The translations under genes and the position numbers were made by a program. From positions 1 to 64,000 of the forward strand of contig CANFKC010000025.1 in the NCBI GenBank assembly GCA_947447265.1: 64,000 bases of DNA, given 5' to 3'. This DNA comes from Chitinophagaceae bacterium (lineage in GTDB: Bacteria; Bacteroidota; Bacteroidia; Chitinophagales; Chitinophagaceae). The notes beneath the pieces were generated by a model, which saw only the letters and a program-made list of their open reading frames with translations, was not told the DNA's origin and did no database searches. The first letter of the stretch is position 1. The number at the start of each line of letters is the position of its first letter. This document shows, piece after piece, positions 35,681-45,358 of the stretch.

Positions 35681-36745
35681 CTATTTATTACCTGCGTTTT
35701 GCAAAGAACTAACTTTTTCCACTATTGTTTGGGCTGATGCAGCATAATTATATTTGGCAAGCATGGCTTTCACCACATTAGGGTCAGGAAAATGGCTATT
35801 TACCGTGAGCTGCTCCAGGGCTCCAACTATGGAATTTACATCTTTGGGAGGGCAAAACGCGGCTACATCACTAAATAGCTCCCGGTAAACAGAAATATCA
35901 GAGCATAATATTTTGCATCCGAAAAATAAGCCTTCCAGCATAGGTATACCAAAACCCTCATATTCCGATAGGGACACCACTATTTCTGCCCGGGCATATA
36001 TTGCTGCCAGTTCGTCGCCACTTACTTTTTGTAATACTGTAATATTATTCTGTTGAAGATCATTTTCGTTAATGCCACTTTCAGCGAACACTTTATTCTT
36101 GTCACCAATTAACACGAGGCGATGCGTTTTTCGCACCTCGCTCTGCAAAAAGGCCTTCACCAGCATTTGCTGGTTCTTTCTTATACTGAAGGTACCAACA
36201 GAAAGCACTATCTTTTCCTTTGCCGTACCACCCTGCCATTGCAACCAGTCACCAGATATCCCATTATACGTAATCCCTATTTTCGATGCAGAAACCCTGT
36301 AATTGTTTACAATCTCTGCTTTTACCGTTTCACTTACCGTAAAAATATACTTGCTGCGGCGCGCTAAACGCGGAATAAGAAAATTATACCAGGTTGAAAA
36401 TGCTTTGGAGTTCCAATCGGGATGGTGAAAGAAAGCCAGGTCGTGGATAGTTATATAATTATTGCCATAAAAAAGCGGCGCTGTATTAGCCAGATTCAAG
36501 AGCGGGGCATTTCCATTTTTCCGTAAAAAAGACGGCAAATCCAGCTGCTCCCATTTATGTCCGGTGCGTGTGCCAACTACTTTAGCATCAAGCGCTTTGG
36601 CAACATCCGTATGCAATATATTATGCGGCGTAAGGAATATCGTTTCAGGGTATAACTTTTTAATTTGTAAGCTACATTCTATTCCATACCTTTGCACCCC
36701 CGAAATCGGTTGAGTAAGAAAGCGAGCGTTAATAAATAATTTCAT
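35681..36745 (-). CDS. Glycosyltransferase family 4
   Basis: The 354-aa GT-B protein has an N-terminal domain with GVQRYG and ITIHDLAFFHHP, then IVLSVGTFSIRKNQQMLVKA and the donor-site region SEYEGFGIPMLEGLFFGCKI. It belongs to the large GT4 group that forms alpha-linkages from nucleotide sugars. First gene of the minus-strand glycan operon; its start is 55 bp from the divergent wzm start, so both promoters must lie in a very short common region. Confidence 0.9.
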   Translation of the reverse strand: MKLFINARFLTQPISGVQRYGIECSLQIKKLYPETIFLTPHNILHTDVAKALDAKVVGTRTGHKWEQLDLPSFLRKNGNAPLLNLANTAPLFYGNNYITIHDLAFFHHPDWNSKAFSTWYNFLIPRLARRSKYIFTVSETVKAEIVNNYRVSASKIGITYNGISGDWLQWQGGTAKEKIVLSVGTFSIRKNQQMLVKAFLQSEVRKTHRLVLIGDKNKVFAESGINENDLQQNNITVLQKVSGDELAAIYARAEIVVSLSEYEGFGIPMLEGLFFGCKILCSDISVYRELFSDVAAFCPPKDVNSIVGALEQLTVNSHFPDPNVVKAMLAKYNYAASAQTIVEKVSSLQNAGNK

Positions 36746-36800
36746 TTACTTTTATGTGCGGCAACAATTGCCGATGTAAAATATCAACAAAATTGTCAAC

Positions 36801-37547
36801 GTGCAAAATATCACACGCATATATGCATTAAGTAAGCGTAATGTTATTTTAAGGTACAAAAACTCGCTCGTTGGCTTTCTATGGGGTTTTTTTAAACCTT
36901 TGTTATACTTACTGATACTTATTATTGTTTTTAGCAGAATGTCGGGTATCGACAATTTTGTGCTTTACGCTACATCGGGCCTTATTTTCTGGTTTTACTT
37001 TGCAAATGTCACCAACCAGTCTATAGCGAGCATCATTGCATCAGCAGGCATTATTAAATCGCTGAATGTGCCTGTAGCATTTTTCCCTTTGTCTGAAATA
37101 CTGAGTGAGCTGTTTAACTTTATGCTGACCATCTTTGTGTTCCTGGTGGCTATGAACTGGTTTGGCATTGTATATTCCCCTAAACTCTTTCTGATACTGC
37201 CTGTCGCATTGTTGTTTAGCTTTTTCACTTTAGGTATTACACTTGTGCTGTGTGCACTGAACGTCTTTTTCCGTGATGTAGGTATCTTATGGACAACCGT
37301 ACAGCCCGCTTTATTCTATTTAACACCTATAGCCTACCCTGAAAACCTGATACCAACGCATTATGCGTTCGTAGTAAAATTTAACCCTGTATACCATTTT
37401 ATAAAGCTCGCGCGCACAATTCTGCACGATAACGCCTATCCGTCAAGTGCATTGTGGTTGCATTGTATTATTATTGCAACACTCAGTTTCGCAGTGGGTT
37501 ACTTTGTTTTCAACAAACTTAAAAACCAGTTTATTTCGTCTATTTAA
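36801..37547 (+). CDS. wzm: ABC transporter permease for polysaccharide export (Wzm-like)
   Basis: The 248-aa protein has about six membrane helices and the ABC-2 pattern of O-antigen exporters, including the early FLWGFFKPLLYLLIL and the PALFYLTPIAYPENLIP loop. With the ATPase encoded 4 bp downstream it should export lipid-linked polysaccharide across the inner membrane. Start ATG with normal length. Confidence 0.93.
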   Translation: MQNITRIYALSKRNVILRYKNSLVGFLWGFFKPLLYLLILIIVFSRMSGIDNFVLYATSGLIFWFYFANVTNQSIASIIASAGIIKSLNVPVAFFPLSEILSELFNFMLTIFVFLVAMNWFGIVYSPKLFLILPVALLFSFFTLGITLVLCALNVFFRDVGILWTTVQPALFYLTPIAYPENLIPTHYAFVVKFNPVYHFIKLARTILHDNAYPSSALWLHCIIIATLSFAVGYFVFNKLKNQFISSI

Positions 37548-37551
37548 GCAA

Positions 37552-38280
37552 ATGAGCAACGACACACTTATATCGTTCGATAATGTTTCTATCAGCTTCT
37601 GGCAGAACAATATGGGTGTGCACTCTATCAAGGACCTTATCACCAACCGTAAAAACCCTTTCGTAAATAAAACCATTCTCAAAAACATATCTTTTGAGGT
37701 GAAACGCGGTGAGTGTATGGGCATACTGGGCAGAAATGGTTCTGGCAAAAGCACACTGCTTCGCACTATTGCAGGCCTCATTAAGCCACAGGTAGGCAAG
37801 ATGACTATTAATGGCACCTTTGCCCCAATATTAGCTATCGGCGCAGGGCTTGAACTGGAACTGAGCGGATATGAAAATATGCACCTGTTGCTGTCTCTTT
37901 ATGGCAAGGCAAGAAAAAACACGAATGCGATACAAAGCATAATTGATTTTTCTGAGCTGAGTGATGAAGTATTACGCATGCCTGCAAAACGATATTCATC
38001 GGGTATGCTGGCCAGGCTGGCTTTTTCTATTTCGGTAGCTAATGATGCCGATATACTGATAATAGATGAAGTGCTTGCCGTTGGCGACCAGGGGTTCCAG
38101 ACGAAATGCATGGAAAAAATATACCAGGTAAAGGCTGAAGGGAAGACCATATTGTTCGTTTCACACTTTCCGGATGATGTGATGAGGTTATGCGATACCG
38201 CAATTTTGTTGGAAAACGGGACCATAAGTTACCGTGGACCATCGAAGCTTGTTTGCGAGCAATATAATAACCTGTTTTAA
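37552..38280 (+). CDS. wzt: ABC transporter ATPase for polysaccharide export (Wzt-like)
   Basis: ATG 37552 is chosen because it follows the wzm stop by 4 bp; an upstream extension would overlap wzm. The 242-aa protein has GRNGSGKST (60-68), the signature SSGM (149-152), ILIIDE (168-173) and the switch His in VSHF. It ends right after the ATPase domain, so the C-terminal carbohydrate-binding domain seen in some Wzt proteins is absent. Export should then not depend on recognising a terminal cap. Confidence 0.93.
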   Translation: MSNDTLISFDNVSISFWQNNMGVHSIKDLITNRKNPFVNKTILKNISFEVKRGECMGILGRNGSGKSTLLRTIAGLIKPQVGKMTINGTFAPILAIGAGLELELSGYENMHLLLSLYGKARKNTNAIQSIIDFSELSDEVLRMPAKRYSSGMLARLAFSISVANDADILIIDEVLAVGDQGFQTKCMEKIYQVKAEGKTILFVSHFPDDVMRLCDTAILLENGTISYRGPSKLVCEQYNNLF

Positions 38281-38306
38281 ATAATTTCTAGAGTAAAACT
38301 TTAATT

Positions 38307-40181
38307 GTGGGATTAATTACGCGCACGGTAAAATTTATTAATAAAATTGGGTCCCCTGAAAATACTAAAGCACAGAACATATTTGGTTTTATTAAATTTT
38401 TAGTTACAAAACCAGGCCTGAGGCTTGCTAAAGACAAGATTAAGCGCCTATTACTTAACCAGGACCAATACAACCTTAATTTTTACAATACCTGGGTAAC
38501 GGACAGGCTGAATAAAGACTTGCTTGAAGGGCAGTATAATATTGGCAGTAAAACTCTAAAAACAAGGCCAGTATTCAGTATTGTAGTTCCGGTATATAAC
38601 CCTCCGGTAAAATACCTGAAACTTGCTATAGATTCTGTTCTTGAACAGTTCTACCCTAACTGGGAACTTTGCCTTGCCGATGATAATTCACCCAACCCTG
38701 AAGTAAAAAAAATGCTACAGGCTTATGCCGAAAAGGATGCGCGTATTAAAATAAACCTCCGCACTACCAATGGCCATATCTCAGCTTGCTCAAATTCGGC
38801 ATTAGAGCTGGCAACCGGCGAGTATATTGTTTTTATGGATCATGACGATCTGCTCACACCGAATTGCCTGTTTGAATTTGCCAAGCACATTAATAAAAAG
38901 CCCGAAGATGACATCATCTATTCTGACGAAGACAAAATAGACGATAAAAACTTTTTCAGTTCGCCGCATTTTAAACCTGATTGGGCACCCGATAACCTGC
39001 TTTCCCGCAATTATATGGGGCATGTTATTGTAATGAAAAAGGCGCTCGTAGACAAAACTGGTGGTTTCAGGCTAGGTTACGAAGGCAGCCAGGACCATGA
39101 CCTGCTTTTAAGGGCTACAGAACTGACCAAACACATAGGCCATATTGCAAAAATACTGTACCACTGGCGCATACACGATATGTCTGTAGCGCAGGGCACG
39201 GAAGTAAAACCTTATGCCTATACTGCCGCAGAACGCGCCCTTAACGATGCACTGGAACGCAGAGGAACACCTGGAACTGTTGAACATGTGCCCGATACGC
39301 TCGGTGCCTACCGAATAAAATACCAGGTAATTCAGCCGGGTAAAGTGAGTATTATAATACCTACTAAAAACCAGGCACTGATACTTGATAAGGCATTGCA
39401 ATCAATAATTACGCTGACTACTTATAAGAATTACGAAATTATATTACTCAATAACAATAGTGATTCACCAGACTTCTCCCAGCTCGTAGACCGCTATAAA
39501 AAAGACCATGGTGATGTTTTCAGTTGTTATGAGGCTGCATTCGAGTTCAATTATTCTAAATTAATGAACCTCGGTGAGTCGAAAGCTACGGGAGATTACA
39601 TATTAATGCTGAATAACGATATTGAGGTGATTCACGGCGACTGGATGACTGAAATGGTATCGTTTGCAGAAAGAGAACACACAGGTGTGGTAGGAGCAAA
39701 ACTACTGTTCCCCGATAGCACCATACAGCATGCCGGCGTAGTATTAGGATTGGGCGGTGCCGCAGGTCATGTTTTTGCCAAAAAGCATAAGGCTGAACGC
39801 GGTTACTTCAATTACATACGCATGCTGAATAACTATTCGTCGCTCACGGGGGCATGTATAATGGTGCGTCGGAAACTATTTAAAGAAGTTGGCGGATTTG
39901 ACGAAGCACTGCGCGTAGAATATAATGACATTGATTTCTGCCTGAAACTGGTTCAAAAAGGGTATTACAATGTTTACGTGCCTGATGTTGAATTGCTGCA
40001 CCATGAGTCAGTATCGCGTGGCCAACCCTATCTTAACAAAGAAAACTGGGCGCAGCACGAAAAAGATTTTGCCATTTTCAGGGGTAAGTGGTTACCATAT
40101 ATTGAAAATGATCCTTTCTATAATCCTAACCTTAGTGTATTTACCGATGATTTCCAGATAAACCCGGACGCAGTATGGTAA
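38307..40181 (+). CDS. Glycosyltransferase with two GT2 domains
   Basis: The 624-aa protein starts at GTG 38307 (26 bp after wzt). It holds two GT-A modules: the first (about 90-320) with SIVVPVYNPP, ADDNSPN and VFMDHDDLLTP, the second (about 350-600) with KVSIIIPTKN, LNNNSDSP, MLNNDIEV and an EYNDIDFC segment. Two active-site sets in one chain suggest that it adds two sugars or a repeating pair. It is in the plus-strand part of the glycan locus after the exporter genes. Confidence 0.9.
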   Translation: MGLITRTVKFINKIGSPENTKAQNIFGFIKFLVTKPGLRLAKDKIKRLLLNQDQYNLNFYNTWVTDRLNKDLLEGQYNIGSKTLKTRPVFSIVVPVYNPPVKYLKLAIDSVLEQFYPNWELCLADDNSPNPEVKKMLQAYAEKDARIKINLRTTNGHISACSNSALELATGEYIVFMDHDDLLTPNCLFEFAKHINKKPEDDIIYSDEDKIDDKNFFSSPHFKPDWAPDNLLSRNYMGHVIVMKKALVDKTGGFRLGYEGSQDHDLLLRATELTKHIGHIAKILYHWRIHDMSVAQGTEVKPYAYTAAERALNDALERRGTPGTVEHVPDTLGAYRIKYQVIQPGKVSIIIPTKNQALILDKALQSIITLTTYKNYEIILLNNNSDSPDFSQLVDRYKKDHGDVFSCYEAAFEFNYSKLMNLGESKATGDYILMLNNDIEVIHGDWMTEMVSFAEREHTGVVGAKLLFPDSTIQHAGVVLGLGGAAGHVFAKKHKAERGYFNYIRMLNNYSSLTGACIMVRRKLFKEVGGFDEALRVEYNDIDFCLKLVQKGYYNVYVPDVELLHHESVSRGQPYLNKENWAQHEKDFAIFRGKWLPYIENDPFYNPNLSVFTDDFQINPDAVW

Positions 40182-40273
40182 ATAAATAAATACACGCGTT
40201 TTACCCCTTTAATTTTATTTTTGGGAAATTTAGCACGATTTTTGCTGCAAAATAGGAAAGTTATTTTATTTAA

Positions 40274-41014
40274 ATGAAGCAAAACGGCACCTTAGAGTTT
40301 ACATTAGACCAACCGCAGTTAGCACCGCTACCGCAGTCTAATATATCAAGCATACGTTACATGTTTCAGGAAATTGATCAACTCTACCTGGACCACAAGC
40401 CGGCTGCCTATTATTATGTTACCAAACGCGTGGTTGACATTGCCATCTCTTTTGTTTTCATAGTAATGGTTATGTCGTGGCTCACACCTATTTTAGCGCT
40501 ACTTATTAAACTATCATCAAAAGGACCGGTATTTTTCATTCAGAAGCGCACAGGGCTAATGGGTCAGGAATTTGACTGTTATAAGTTCCGCACGATGTTT
40601 GTAAACGATGAGGCTGACATTAAGCAGGTTTCTATTAACGACAAACGGATAACCTGGATTGGTAAGTTCCTCCGTATTACACATATAGATGAAACGGCAC
40701 AATTTTTCAACGTCTTGTTGGGCGATATGAGTATTGTAGGCCCTCGCCCGCACATGGTTTACCATACCGAATACTATTCTGAAGTAATCCCCTATTATAA
40801 CCTGCGCCTTGAGGTTAAACCAGGTATGACAGGAATGGCCCAGATTAAAGACTACATAGGCGAAATTAACGGCGAAAGAGAGCTCCGCAAACGCATTCAG
40901 TGGGACATCTACTACATGAAGAACCGTAGCATGCTACTCGACATACAAATACTGACTACCACCTTCTTTAAAGTTTTTGAAAAAGCTTTTGGGATGTTGG
41001 GGAAGAAAAAATAA
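40274..41014 (+). CDS. Polyprenyl-phosphate sugar-1-phosphate transferase
   Basis: The 246-aa protein has one hydrophobic helix (about 57-80) followed by the bacterial sugar transferase domain with KRTGLMGQEFDCYKFRTM, VGPRPHM and VKPGMTGMAQI. Such enzymes start glycan assembly by loading a sugar phosphate on undecaprenyl phosphate at the inner membrane. The short form with a single helix is like the catalytic half of WbaP or PglC. It is the last gene before a strong terminator. Confidence 0.93.
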   Translation: MKQNGTLEFTLDQPQLAPLPQSNISSIRYMFQEIDQLYLDHKPAAYYYVTKRVVDIAISFVFIVMVMSWLTPILALLIKLSSKGPVFFIQKRTGLMGQEFDCYKFRTMFVNDEADIKQVSINDKRITWIGKFLRITHIDETAQFFNVLLGDMSIVGPRPHMVYHTEYYSEVIPYYNLRLEVKPGMTGMAQIKDYIGEINGERELRKRIQWDIYYMKNRSMLLDIQILTTTFFKVFEKAFGMLGKKK

Positions 41015-41031
41015 TTAAATTATCAATATTG

Positions 41032-41068
41032 AAACGGGCTGATACTTTTGTGGTATCAGCCCGTTTTT
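41032..41068 (+). terminator. Strong terminator closing the glycan operon
   Basis: AAACGGGCTGATAC (41032-41045) pairs perfectly with GTATCAGCCCGTTT (41053-41066) over a 7-nt loop, followed by more T residues. Confidence 0.92.
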
Positions 41069-41239
41069 CGTTTTATGGAAAATTCCAACAAAATATTTTC
41101 TCCAAAATGCTATCCAGTAACCCAACCGAGTTCGCAATCTTTGCGCCTGCTTTGCTAGTCACAGCGTTCTTTGCGTTGAAACACTGTTAGGGGAGTAATT
41201 TCTACCACTCTTGTTGTTGGCTCTAATCTCTTACATTTT

Positions 41240-42112
41240 TTATTTTATCACCAGCAACTTCTGCGTAGCAGATATTTGCCCGTTCACTACAATATTGTAA
41301 TAATACATGCCTGGTGCCAACTGTGAATTATCCAACATAATAAAACCAAAGCGGTTATCTACCTGGTAGGTTCTTATTCTTTTACCATCCGTAGCAAAGA
41401 GTTGTAATTCTCCTCTGCTTACACCCTCGGGTAATGTAAACGTTATCTTAACTTCATCCTTCGATGGATTGGGGACGGGTTGGCTGAGGATATTATTTAT
41501 TGGCTTTTCTATGCTGACCATGCCAAGGCTGCCACCGCAGGCATCACATGGTAAACTTCCAGGAAGACCATATATATCAATTCCGTTAATCGTGGAAACC
41601 ACCAACTTATATGCTCCGGCACTATCCTTGTATGCCCGGTACGAGGTTGCATGATACGCAACAGCATTGGGCATGGAATCTACGATACTCCCATTCTCAT
41701 TTATAACATAATACTTTCCTGTTTGAAAACTAGCCGAAGTAGAGTTGCTATCAATATAATAGACTGCAACTTCAAGGAATGTATCGGTATTGAAAAATAA
41801 CTCAGATGGATAATGGACAGTTACGTCCTGTTCCTCAGAATAGAAATTGAACCTTCCGAAAAGACCTCGCAAGTGAGGACAGGGTATCATCTTCCAGAAG
41901 CTAAAATCCAAATTGTAAAAAAATATTGTATCGGGAATTGGCAGATCTGATTGCATTTTCATAACCATCAACTTCTTGCCAGACCGACTTAGGTCAACAA
42001 TTGCTCCTTCTACGGCCGCACCACCAGAGAAACTGTGAAGAAGTGTTGCCTGCCCAATCGACAAATTGCTAAATGTGCACAAAATCGCGATAGTGAGAAT
42101 ACAATTTTTCAT
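41240..42112 (-). CDS. Secreted protein with T9SS sorting domain
   Basis: The start at ATG 42112 gives the signal peptide MKNCILTIAILCTFSNLSIG. The 290-aa product has a short N-terminal region of unknown fold and a C-terminal T9SS domain (QPVPNPSKDEVKITF, then GKRIRTYQV and GMYYYNIVV). There is no enzyme motif. Two Cys in PCDACGG precede the sorting domain. It should be surface-bound or released. Convergent with the glycan operon, separated by 225 bp with a terminator. Confidence 0.8.
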   Translation of the reverse strand: MKNCILTIAILCTFSNLSIGQATLLHSFSGGAAVEGAIVDLSRSGKKLMVMKMQSDLPIPDTIFFYNLDFSFWKMIPCPHLRGLFGRFNFYSEEQDVTVHYPSELFFNTDTFLEVAVYYIDSNSTSASFQTGKYYVINENGSIVDSMPNAVAYHATSYRAYKDSAGAYKLVVSTINGIDIYGLPGSLPCDACGGSLGMVSIEKPINNILSQPVPNPSKDEVKITFTLPEGVSRGELQLFATDGKRIRTYQVDNRFGFIMLDNSQLAPGMYYYNIVVNGQISATQKLLVIK

Positions 42113-42161
42113 ATAGTATAATTTTGCAGAAAGATACACATAATAATTCTCCCAAAACAAC

Positions 42162-42187
42162 AAAGGATGCTCAAATGAGCATCCTTT
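42162..42187 (-). terminator. Hairpin terminator downstream of metK
   Basis: AAAGGATGCTC (42162-42172) pairs perfectly with GAGCATCCTTT (42177-42187); T-rich DNA follows on the minus strand, though broken by G residues. Confidence 0.75.
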
Positions 42188-42212
42188 ATCTATTTCAATT
42201 ACTTAATGTCAA

Positions 42213-43466
42213 TTATTTCAAGCCAAAAGCTTTCTTTACTTTACTTACGTAGTCCAGCTTTTCCCATGTAAACAGTTCCACTTTTACTTTTTTGTTTTTG
42301 CCATCGGCAGCAACGAAAGTCTTGGTAACTGTTTCTGGTGTACGGCCCATGTGGCCATAAGCTGCGCATTCGCTATACATTGGCTGACGCAGTTTCAGGC
42401 GCTCTTCAATAAAGTAAGGACGCATGTCGAATACTTCCTGAACGATAGTGCTGATTTGGCCATCGGTCATTTTTACTTTAGCAGTACCCTTGGTATCAAC
42501 GAAAATGCTGGTTGGTTTAGCAACACCAATTGCGTATGATACCTGTACCAGTACTTCGTCGCAAAGACCAGCAGCAACAAGGTTCTTAGCAATGTGACGT
42601 GTAGCATATGCCGCACTCCTGTCTACCTTGCTAGGATCTTTACCGCTGAATGCACCACCGCCGTGTGCACCTTTACCACCGTAAGTATCAACAATGATTT
42701 TACGGCCCGTAAGGCCTGTATCGCCATGAGGGCCACCGATAACGAATTTACCGGTAGGGTTAATGTGATACTTTATCTTATCGTTGAATAAATGCTTGTA
42801 CTGAGGATAGCTCTTGATAACGCGTGGAATCAAAATAGATTTTACGTCTTTTGAAATACGCTCCTGCATTGCCTTTTCTTCAGCGAAATCATCGTGCTGA
42901 GTTGAAATTACAATCGCATCAATGCGCACTGGCTTGTTGTTATCATCATACTCCAGTGTTACCTGGCTTTTAGCATCCGGGCGCAGATATTTCATCTGCT
43001 TGCCTTCGTTACGGATTGCCGAAAGTTGTAGCAAAAGGTTATGAGCGAGGTCTAATGCCAAAGGCATGTAGTTTGCTGTTTCATTGGTAGCATAACCGAA
43101 CATCATACCCTGGTCACCTGCGCCTTGTTCTTCTTTTACTTTACGCTCTACGCCCTGATTAATATCGGCAGACTGCTCATGTATAGCTGTAAGCACAGCG
43201 CATGATTCAGCTTCAAATTTATATTCGCTTTTGGTGTACCCTATTTTCTTAATCACATCACGCGCAATAGTCTGCACATCAATGTAAGTATTGCATTTTA
43301 CTTCTCCCGCCAACACTACAAGACCAGTAGTTACAAGGGTTTCACAAGCAATTTTTGACTGAGGGTCCCAGGCAAGAAAGTTATCTACTAATGCGTCAGA
43401 TATCTGGTCAGCTACTTTATCCGGATGACCTTCTGATACTGATTCTGATGTAAAAAGATATGGCAT
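42213..43466 (-). CDS. metK: S-adenosylmethionine synthetase
   Basis: The 417-aa protein has [18 protein letters not shown] near the start with the catalytic His14, the hexapeptide-like [25 protein letters not shown] and the P-loop-like GGGAFSGKD. It makes SAM from methionine and ATP in the cytoplasm. Only 50 bp separate it from glmS upstream, so no room exists for a SAM riboswitch, and co-transcription with glmS is likely. Confidence 0.97.
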   Translation of the reverse strand: MPYLFTSESVSEGHPDKVADQISDALVDNFLAWDPQSKIACETLVTTGLVVLAGEVKCNTYIDVQTIARDVIKKIGYTKSEYKFEAESCAVLTAIHEQSADINQGVERKVKEEQGAGDQGMMFGYATNETANYMPLALDLAHNLLLQLSAIRNEGKQMKYLRPDAKSQVTLEYDDNNKPVRIDAIVISTQHDDFAEEKAMQERISKDVKSILIPRVIKSYPQYKHLFNDKIKYHINPTGKFVIGGPHGDTGLTGRKIIVDTYGGKGAHGGGAFSGKDPSKVDRSAAYATRHIAKNLVAAGLCDEVLVQVSYAIGVAKPTSIFVDTKGTAKVKMTDGQISTIVQEVFDMRPYFIEERLKLRQPMYSECAAYGHMGRTPETVTKTFVAADGKNKKVKVELFTWEKLDYVSKVKKAFGLK

Positions 43467-43516
43467 GCTGTTTCTAAAATTTATATTTAATAAATGAAAT
43501 TCAAATTTGCCGCAAA

Positions 43517-45355
43517 TTACTCTACAGTCACTGATTTTGCAAGATTACGCGGCTGGTCTACATTACATCCCCTCATAATAGCTATGTGATAAGCCAGCAA
43601 TTGCAAAGGAACTATAGTGATCAATGGCGAAAGTATCTCTTCAGTCTCAGGCACCTCGATAATATGATCTGCAAGTGCGCGAATCTGGGTATCACCTTTA
43701 TGCACTACTGCAATAATGCGGCCTTTACGTGCTTTTACTTCCTGCACATTAGAAACGATCTTATCGTAGGCGCTCTTATTGGTTGCCAGGAACACGACAG
43801 GCATGTTCTCGTCGATCAACGCGATAGGGCCGTGCTTCATTTCTGCAGCAGGATAGCCTTCAGCATGTATGTAAGAAATCTCTTTCAGTTTTAATGCGCC
43901 TTCCAACGCCACCGGGAAGTTATAACCACGACCGAGGTAAAGGAAGTTAGTAGCATCTTTATAGATGGCAGCTATTTCTTTAATCTGGGCGTCCAAAGCA
44001 AGCGTTTCTTCAATCTTCTTTGGAATGTTCTCCAGTTCATACAGAATCTCCCTTATTTTAGAAGTAGGCATAGTACCCTTAACCATTGCTATTTGCAATG
44101 CAATAAGTGTAATTATAGATATCTGTGTAGAAAATGCTTTTGTTGATGCCACGCCTATTTCAGGACCGGCATGTGTATAAGAACCGGCGTGAGATGCACG
44201 GGCTATTGAAGAGCCAATAACGTTACAAATACCATATATCAACGCCCTGCGCTCTTTAGCAAGATCAATAGCGGCCAGCGTATCTGCAGTTTCACCTGAT
44301 TGTGAAATTGCGATAACAACATCATTCTCGTTAATAATCGGGTTACGGTAACGGAATTCAGAAGCGTACTCCACTTCAACCGGTACCCTTGCCAGGTCTT
44401 CAATAAGGTATTCGCCTATAAGGCCGGAATGCCAAGATGTGCCACAAGCTGTAATAAGAAACCTGTCTGCTTTATCAATACGGTTAATGTATTCATTCAA
44501 GCCACCTAGCCTTATCCAACCACCGGAAGCGCTCATTCTGCCACGAAGCGAATCAGCTATTGCCTTAGGTTGCTCGTAAATTTCCTTAAGCATGAAATGC
44601 TCAAAGCCACCTTTCTCAATCATCTCCAATGAAAACTCCAGCTTCTGGATAGCGTGAGATTTCTGAACATTACCGAGGGTTTTGATGGTGTATTCGCCGT
44701 TGCGGTTAATTACAGCATATTCCTGGTCATCAAGGTATACAACGTTCTTTGTGTACTCTATTATAGGCGATGCATCAGAGGCTATGTAAAACTCATTTTC
44801 ACCAATACCTATAACCAACGGACTGCCTTTACGGGCTGCTATCAACTGGTCAGGGTTATTCAGGTTCAGGACTACAATAGCATATGCACCCACCACTTCA
44901 TTCAGCGCTATACGAACAGCATCATCAAGTGTTGAATTTTCTGTTTTCTTTACTTCTTCAATCAGGTTCACTAATACTTCTGTATCGGTGTCAGAATGAA
45001 AAACATAACCACGCTTTTTAAGTTCTTCTTTAATAGCAGCATAGTTCTCAATGATACCATTATGAATAATGGCTAACTCACCCGATTGCGAAATATGAGG
45101 ATGTGCATTCCTGTCATTTGGTTCTCCGTGAGTTGCCCAACGTGTATGCCCTATGCCTATAGTTGCAGTTGGCTTTTCATCCCCTACAACTTTCTCCAGA
45201 TCAGCAACCTTACCTGCCTTTTTAAAAACGGTCATACTGCCATTTAACAAAGCAATACCCGCACTATCGTATCCACGGTATTCTAACCTTTTCAGGCCCT
45301 TTATTATTACCGGATACGCTTCCTTGTTACCAATGTAACCTACAATGCCACACAT
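43517..45355 (-). CDS. glmS: Glutamine--fructose-6-phosphate aminotransferase
   Basis: The 612-aa protein starts MCGIVGYIG, exposing the catalytic Cys after Met removal, and has the glutaminase domain (1-240, with [18 protein letters not shown]) and two SIS isomerase domains ([41 protein letters not shown]). It makes glucosamine 6-phosphate for peptidoglycan and glycans. The stop of the DUF4270 gene is 3 bp away on the same strand, so they are one operon with metK. Confidence 0.97.
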   Translation of the reverse strand: MCGIVGYIGNKEAYPVIIKGLKRLEYRGYDSAGIALLNGSMTVFKKAGKVADLEKVVGDEKPTATIGIGHTRWATHGEPNDRNAHPHISQSGELAIIHNGIIENYAAIKEELKKRGYVFHSDTDTEVLVNLIEEVKKTENSTLDDAVRIALNEVVGAYAIVVLNLNNPDQLIAARKGSPLVIGIGENEFYIASDASPIIEYTKNVVYLDDQEYAVINRNGEYTIKTLGNVQKSHAIQKLEFSLEMIEKGGFEHFMLKEIYEQPKAIADSLRGRMSASGGWIRLGGLNEYINRIDKADRFLITACGTSWHSGLIGEYLIEDLARVPVEVEYASEFRYRNPIINENDVVIAISQSGETADTLAAIDLAKERRALIYGICNVIGSSIARASHAGSYTHAGPEIGVASTKAFSTQISIITLIALQIAMVKGTMPTSKIREILYELENIPKKIEETLALDAQIKEIAAIYKDATNFLYLGRGYNFPVALEGALKLKEISYIHAEGYPAAEMKHGPIALIDENMPVVFLATNKSAYDKIVSNVQEVKARKGRIIAVVHKGDTQIRALADHIIEVPETEEILSPLITIVPLQLLAYHIAIMRGCNVDQPRNLAKSVTVE

Positions 45356-45358
45356 TTG

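Noticed and set aside
42113-43516. SAM riboswitch upstream of metK
   Set aside because: Only 50 bp lie between metK and glmS and they show no conserved fold.
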